Source of the DNA: Lindgomyces ingoldianus
Taxonomy: Eukaryota; Ascomycota; Dothideomycetes; Pleosporales; Lindgomycetaceae
Reading direction: 5' to 3'
Assembly: GCF_010093535.1 (NCBI RefSeq)
Contig: NW_022985168.1
Span: forward strand, 567,429-631,428
Length of the DNA: 64,000 nucleotides
Positions within the stretch are counted from its first letter, which is position 1, and each line of letters begins with the position of its first letter. Positions 59,605 to 64,000 of this stretch are shown one piece after another. The notes beneath the pieces were generated by a model that had not been told where the DNA came from, did no database searches, and saw nothing but the letters and a program-made list of their open reading frames with translations. The position numbers were made by a program, and so were the translations under genes.

Positions 59605-62600
59605 ATGACGATGTCTCTCAAGCGACTCCTGAACGAGTCGGACTACACAGATGTTCATTACGCGGAACACTTGTACCCTCCCGAATTGGATCCGTTCGGA
59701 GCTTCTGACAAGTGAGTGTGGTGTGGCTCATTGCCGATGGCAGCTAAGTCTTTTGAAGCAGCTATCCAATTTTGCGGGATCAATCATGGGATAGCTACCT
59801 TGGCGAAACCCTCGGCACAGGGAGCTGCCAGGGCGACTGGGATCAAGAACCTGATGGAGATTTTCTCAATTCAGGATCGTTTTTTTATACCCAGAAAGAG
59901 ATGGCACAGTGGGCTGCGGAGAACCTCTCGTCAGCAACAGCTTCCACAACACCTCCAGTAGAACTCGAGCATGAAAAAATATGTTATGGAATGGTATACA
60001 TCCCACAGAAAACATGGATTGAACGCGAATGACCAGGTTTAAATAGATTTATCGGACCTCAGTAAAACTACGGGGGGAGATGGCTGAACTTGATGCTAAA
60101 CTGGGTACTGGTGGTGGTTATCCTGCTGAAGGATATCACAGCATGAGGATCGTCAAGTCAGGGGCCCAGATTCTTGTATCTTTCCCGGACAATTTTGTCA
60201 TGGGGGAAGTGAATACACAGCTTGAAAAGGCCCTTGATGAAATCATTGGCCAACCGCTCATCGAATTCGAAGTGTTAACCCATATACGCTCAGCACGGGA
60301 AACCATTAGCCGAGCGACGAAGGAGAAAGACGCTATTGTTCGCGTCAACATAAATGTTTATGGCCCCCGGAATGCTGCCCCTCAAATAGGATCCAGCTTG
60401 TCCCAACACAAGGTGTATCTGCAAAAACCCGACTTCCTCCGCAAAGGCTCAACGTACGATAATCCCCACGTCCTCAAGCTTCCCGATTTCCATCTGCCAA
60501 GCCAGGAGTGTATCATGCCTGTGGGGATTGAGAAGAAGTCTGAAGCGGATAAGGCGGACATTTTCAAGAAGAAAATTTTAGAAGTTTATTCATCGCTCAA
60601 GAGAGGTCAGCGGCTAGTTGGCTTAGAGGGAGACGATCGTATGAAAACGCCACTCTTGTTGTGAGTATTTTCATTCGAAATCGTAACGATGCTTAGTTGC
60701 CAGGGCTAGGGGACCAAATTAGCTCTCCGACATTCAACTCCGCCTGAGCTTGCCCAAGATATATCTGCTAACGTCCGAATATTAGGCATCAAAAAGAAGC
60801 CTTAGAATTCTTAACGCAACGAGAAAATGGTCCAATCCCTGATGAGTTTTCGCTTTGGAGATCTGATGACGTAGATGGGCAACCTTGGTAAGGGGAATCT
60901 ACCTTTTTAGTTGAGACCAAATTGCTCATCGTCTTAGCTACCGACATTCTATCACAAACACGATCTGTATGGTAAGCCCTGTGGCATATATAGTGCATTT
61001 ATTGATACATCACAGCGCGAATTACGCCAGTAGAAACTGGAGGTGGGATTCTGGCGGACGATATGGGAATGGGTAAAACTTTGTCCATCCTAGCCCTCAT
61101 CCTTAGGACGCTCGAGGAAGCCCACTCTTGGGTATCCGAGCATAACAGCACCAGCGACATCTCGCCAGAAGCAATCGTGGAACGAAAATCCCGTCCTCGC
61201 GCAAGGGCTACATTAATTATTGCCTCATCAGATCGTGAGAAACGCCAATGGCCTCCTTCTCCTACCGATAATATAGCTAATCGAAGCGCAACAGTTATGA
61301 TTAACGAGTGGTTTCAAGAAATTGATAGGTACCTGCACTCGCTACCGCAATATTATCAATGAACTAACAAATTCACCCAGGCATTTCCATCGTCAAATTA
61401 GTGGAGTCATGAAGGTCATCAAGTATCATGGTCAGAATCGCGAAACAGAAATCGCTAGGCTTTGTGATGCGGACCTAATCATCACAACGTACCACACGCT
61501 TGCATCAGATTTCGCGGCCAAGCGGGACCTGTTGAACCGAATTGAATGGTATAGGTTGGTACTTGATGAGGGTAGGAAGATTATGAATAGGCTAAGAACC
61601 TTGTCTGACACTAGAACAGCACACATCATTCGACGACAATCTTCAACCCTGTATCGAACCGTAGCCGAACTTAAAGCAAGGTCTCGGTGGTGTTTGACCG
61701 GGACGCCGATTCAGAATCGCCTCGAAGATATCGGCTCACTTTTCGCCTTTCTCAGAGTATCTCCATTTGATAGCATGTCGACGTTTCGAAAATTTATTGC
61801 AATGCCTTTTGATGAAGGCGAGAAGCGTAGTGAGATCGCCATCGATCGCTTCACCCGACTACTGGATTCCTTATGCCTCCGGCGAACGAAGGAACTCCTT
61901 CATTTGCCTGCCCAACAAGACAGAGTCAGACTCCTCGACTTCTCGATCGATGAAAGGCAGCAGTATGAACAGACGAAGAAAATGATGATCCGGGCTATCC
62001 GCAACCAAGTCGGAACATTCGACCACAAGAGCATGCTCGGCATGTTCCAGATGCAACTGCAACTACGAATTCTCTGCAACCACGGCACCTTTCAGCAACC
62101 GTTTTCCTGGAACCGCCGGAATCTTCATTTACTCGATGAGCGAGAGGATATGGAATGCTCACTTGGCCGGGATGGTGAAGTAACGTGCACAACTTGCCGA
62201 CAAGTCATGCCGGTCATTGGATCTAGCTCATTATATCGACGATACACCGATCATTGTCGACATGTTCTCTGCCTGGAGTGCATTGAAGAGAGTATGCCTA
62301 ATAGTCAGGGGACTGTGCTCACGGGCTGCCCCTTATGCACCTCTCTTATAGGTTCTTTGGCTAGTGCACCCTCTCAATCCCAACCATCAACGCAAGCTAC
62401 AAATTCAGACTCCGACAGCTACTTTCGATCAGGCGGATCCTCTTCGAAAATGGTAGCTTTAATGAACGACGTTCAAGAAAATGTGTGGGCAACTAAAAGG
62501 TACAAATTTCTAGTTTTCGTACGGGAAAAATGGACAAATATCTAACGTATAAGTTTAGCATCATCTTCTCCCACTGGACACGCACTTTGGATCTTATCGA

Positions 62601-63057
62601 GACTTATTTGAGGAGGTGTTCTATTGCTTCCGCACGAATAGATGGTGAATGCCCGACCGCGAAAAGGGAGAAAATCTTGGACGATTTCGCGAAGAATCCG
62701 CTTCTGCGGGTCTTGATCATGACGACAGGAACTGGTGCAGTTGGGTGTGTTTCCCGAAGCAGGGCTTTTTTGGTCTCATCTTTCTAACTTCTACTAGTTT
62801 AAATCTTGCAACAGCGAACCGCATATTTATCGTCGAGCCTCAGTGGAACCCGAGCGTAGAGAATCAAGCAATTGCACGCGCTTTGCGACTCGGTCAGGAG
62901 CAATCGGTGCAAGTGACCCGCTATATTATGAATCAGACAGTAGAGCAAGTGAGTACTGGCTTAGTGCTTCTAGGAAGGCTTCTTATTAACGATTCTATAG
63001 GAAATGCGTTCTCAGCAGGATAGAAAGCTAAAAATAGCTGGTATTGGATGGGAATGA
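59605..63057 (+). CDS. SNF2-family DNA translocase with internal RING finger (Rad5/HLTF-like), 953 aa
   Basis: Eleven exons: 59605-59711, 59762-59993, 60047-60660, 60786-60887, 60938-60966, 61016-61328, 61381-61571, 61620-62499, 62559-62744, 62798-62948, 63001-63057. All junctions keep the frame. Seen: motif I GGGILADDMGMGKT (residues 370-383), DEAH box at 528-531, WCLTGTPIQN, a C3HC4 RING between the two helicase lobes (719-769, CTTC...CRH..C..C...CPLC), HWTRTLDL, TTGTGAVGLNLATANR, WNPSVENQAIARALRLGQ, and RKLKIAGIGW at the end. RING inside SNF2 marks the Rad5/Rad16/HLTF group, which couples ATP-driven DNA translocation to ubiquitin ligation in DNA-damage tolerance or repair. The N-terminus lacks a clear HIRAN domain. 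Whether it is a housekeeping Rad5 or one of the many lineage-specific SNF2/RING paralogues of fungi cannot be told here; I favour the latter. Confidence 0.87.
61572..61619 (+). other. In-frame 48-nt intron inside the DEAH motif of the SNF2 gene
   Basis: This stretch has no stop and is a multiple of three, so it reads as coding (GRKIMNRL...). Removing it restores VLDEAH directly followed by IIRRQSS. Donor GTAGGA, branch CTGAC and acceptor ACAG are present. Confidence 0.85.
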
Positions 63058-64000
63058 GCCAAAGCAGAGTTTATGTAGTATAGAGTACCCTAAGGTTGTG
63101 TCGCCACTCTTCTCAGTATTGAATCCCAAAGAAGAAGGTTGAAACTTTCTACCGACTTGCCAGCGCCAAATGTTGCAAGGTCTCAGCGCCATTTCGGCTT
63201 TAGCCGCAGAACAATATTACCTGCAGGATCCCCGCTTTCACCGGTGAACAGCCTCGCACGTGATGAGGCATTTTCAGAATGGGATTACAGTGCAGGGAAT
63301 CGTCAATTGGTGACAAGAATTCCCTCTTTCTTCCAAAGACTCTTTGCCGAAATCCACCATCGGTTGTATTCCAGCCCATCTTGGTGGCTTAAAATTACAG
63401 TGCTTGGTGTTTTGGGCCCCGCGTTTTGGGCCCAACTTCCCGCCAAAAAAATGCGGCGCACCGCTCTATCACGTCAAAGTGCTGTAACAGTCCCCTTACC
63501 TTCATCTTTCAGGGTCACTTTGGATTAGGAGATAGTCTTCCCTAAAATGCCATAACGACGTCTGAGGGAAAGAAGCCAGACGAGATAGAAAGCTAAAATT
63601 CAGTCGAGAAATGCCTTGTCTTCACTCCACACAATATTTAGAAATCTAGCCTAGCTTGGGGTAGTTGCCTCACACCCGTTGGGGCAATTTGAGGGCAAAT
63701 AACAGAGATATCTCGCGCACATCACAACAACGAGCGCTGTCTGCTCAAAATTTATACAGACTATAGGTTTGCTCTGCACATTCTTAGCTCATCGTAGAGC
63801 AGAGTCTCGCGGTGTTGGATCAATCGAACTCTTCTGTCCCTCACCTGTTCCTTTGAGGCCCATTCGCTAGTGAATGGTCCCTCTCCCAGGCTAGAGATTG
63901 CCATGTACAGAGTATGGCCACGTAAGATGCAAGCGCGGCGCTACGCCCACCCAATTAGTATAGATCTCCGCGCCTCCGCGCCACCAACCTAGGCCCGAGG
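63058..64000. other. 3' flank and intergenic region
   Basis: The plus-strand open frame 63139-63528 has no recognised domain. A sequence resembling the MITE-like end (GGCTAGAGATTGCCATG) occurs at about 63888. Nothing else could be identified. Confidence 0.45.

Noticed and set aside
63139..63528. 129-codon plus-strand frame after the SNF2 gene
   Set aside because: No recognisable motif, no splice partner, low similarity in style to any fungal family I know.
1..64000. CRISPR arrays, tRNA and rRNA genes
   Set aside because: No spaced direct repeats and no cloverleaf with A/B box sequences were seen on either strand by eye; the genome is eukaryotic.

Overview
This window looks like a filamentous ascomycete (Pezizomycotina) chromosome. 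Protein genes have introns of about 48-206 nt with GT...AG ends and CTAAC/CTGAC-like branch sites. There is an NLR-like NACHT protein and a RING-containing SNF2 helicase, and a 17-kb AT-rich desert carries dense C-to-T/G-to-A change on both strands of transposons, the mark of RIP (repeat-induced point mutation). A Leotiomycetes-type fungus is my guess; nothing in the sequence proves the class.

Layout. 1-886: the 3' end of a molybdenum-cofactor-sulfurase-like gene. 887-12338: a gene-poor stretch with decayed Mutator-like (MULE) transposase pieces and a small inverted-repeat element. 12339-20228: two minus-strand genes, a 1403-aa MATH/degenerate-USP/MORN/RING protein and deoxyhypusine synthase. 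20229-26921: a plus-strand, intronless 2230-aa two-SANT protein resembling Snt1/NCoR of the Set3 histone deacetylase complex. 28463-47230: a transposon nest. 52255-53467: a small C2H2 zinc-finger gene. 55946-63057: a head-to-head pair, a NACHT protein ending in C2H2 fingers (minus) and a SNF2/RING helicase (plus), separated by 342 bp.

The nest can be read layer by layer from target-site duplications. A 604-bp non-autonomous hAT element (TSD CATGAAGC) lies beside a related full hAT element (29408-46995). The full hAT is split by a plus-strand chromodomain Gypsy retrotransposon (29948-44457, TSD ACACT), which is split in turn by a minus-strand Gypsy element (30469-37774, TSD CTTTA). The full hAT lies exactly between two direct copies of a 236-bp piece of host DNA, whose edges coincide with two different 8-bp target sites. 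This suggests unequal exchange or alternative hAT transposition. RIP has ruined the coding regions but stops inside the LTRs and hAT ends, leaving short GC-rich islands.

The host genes mostly fall into chromatin and ubiquitin functions (Snt1-like corepressor, SNF2/RING remodeller, RING/MATH protein) plus eIF5A hypusination and one NLR-like receptor. They do not form an obvious biosynthetic cluster. All exon structures were worked out by hand from splice signals, reading frame and family motifs.
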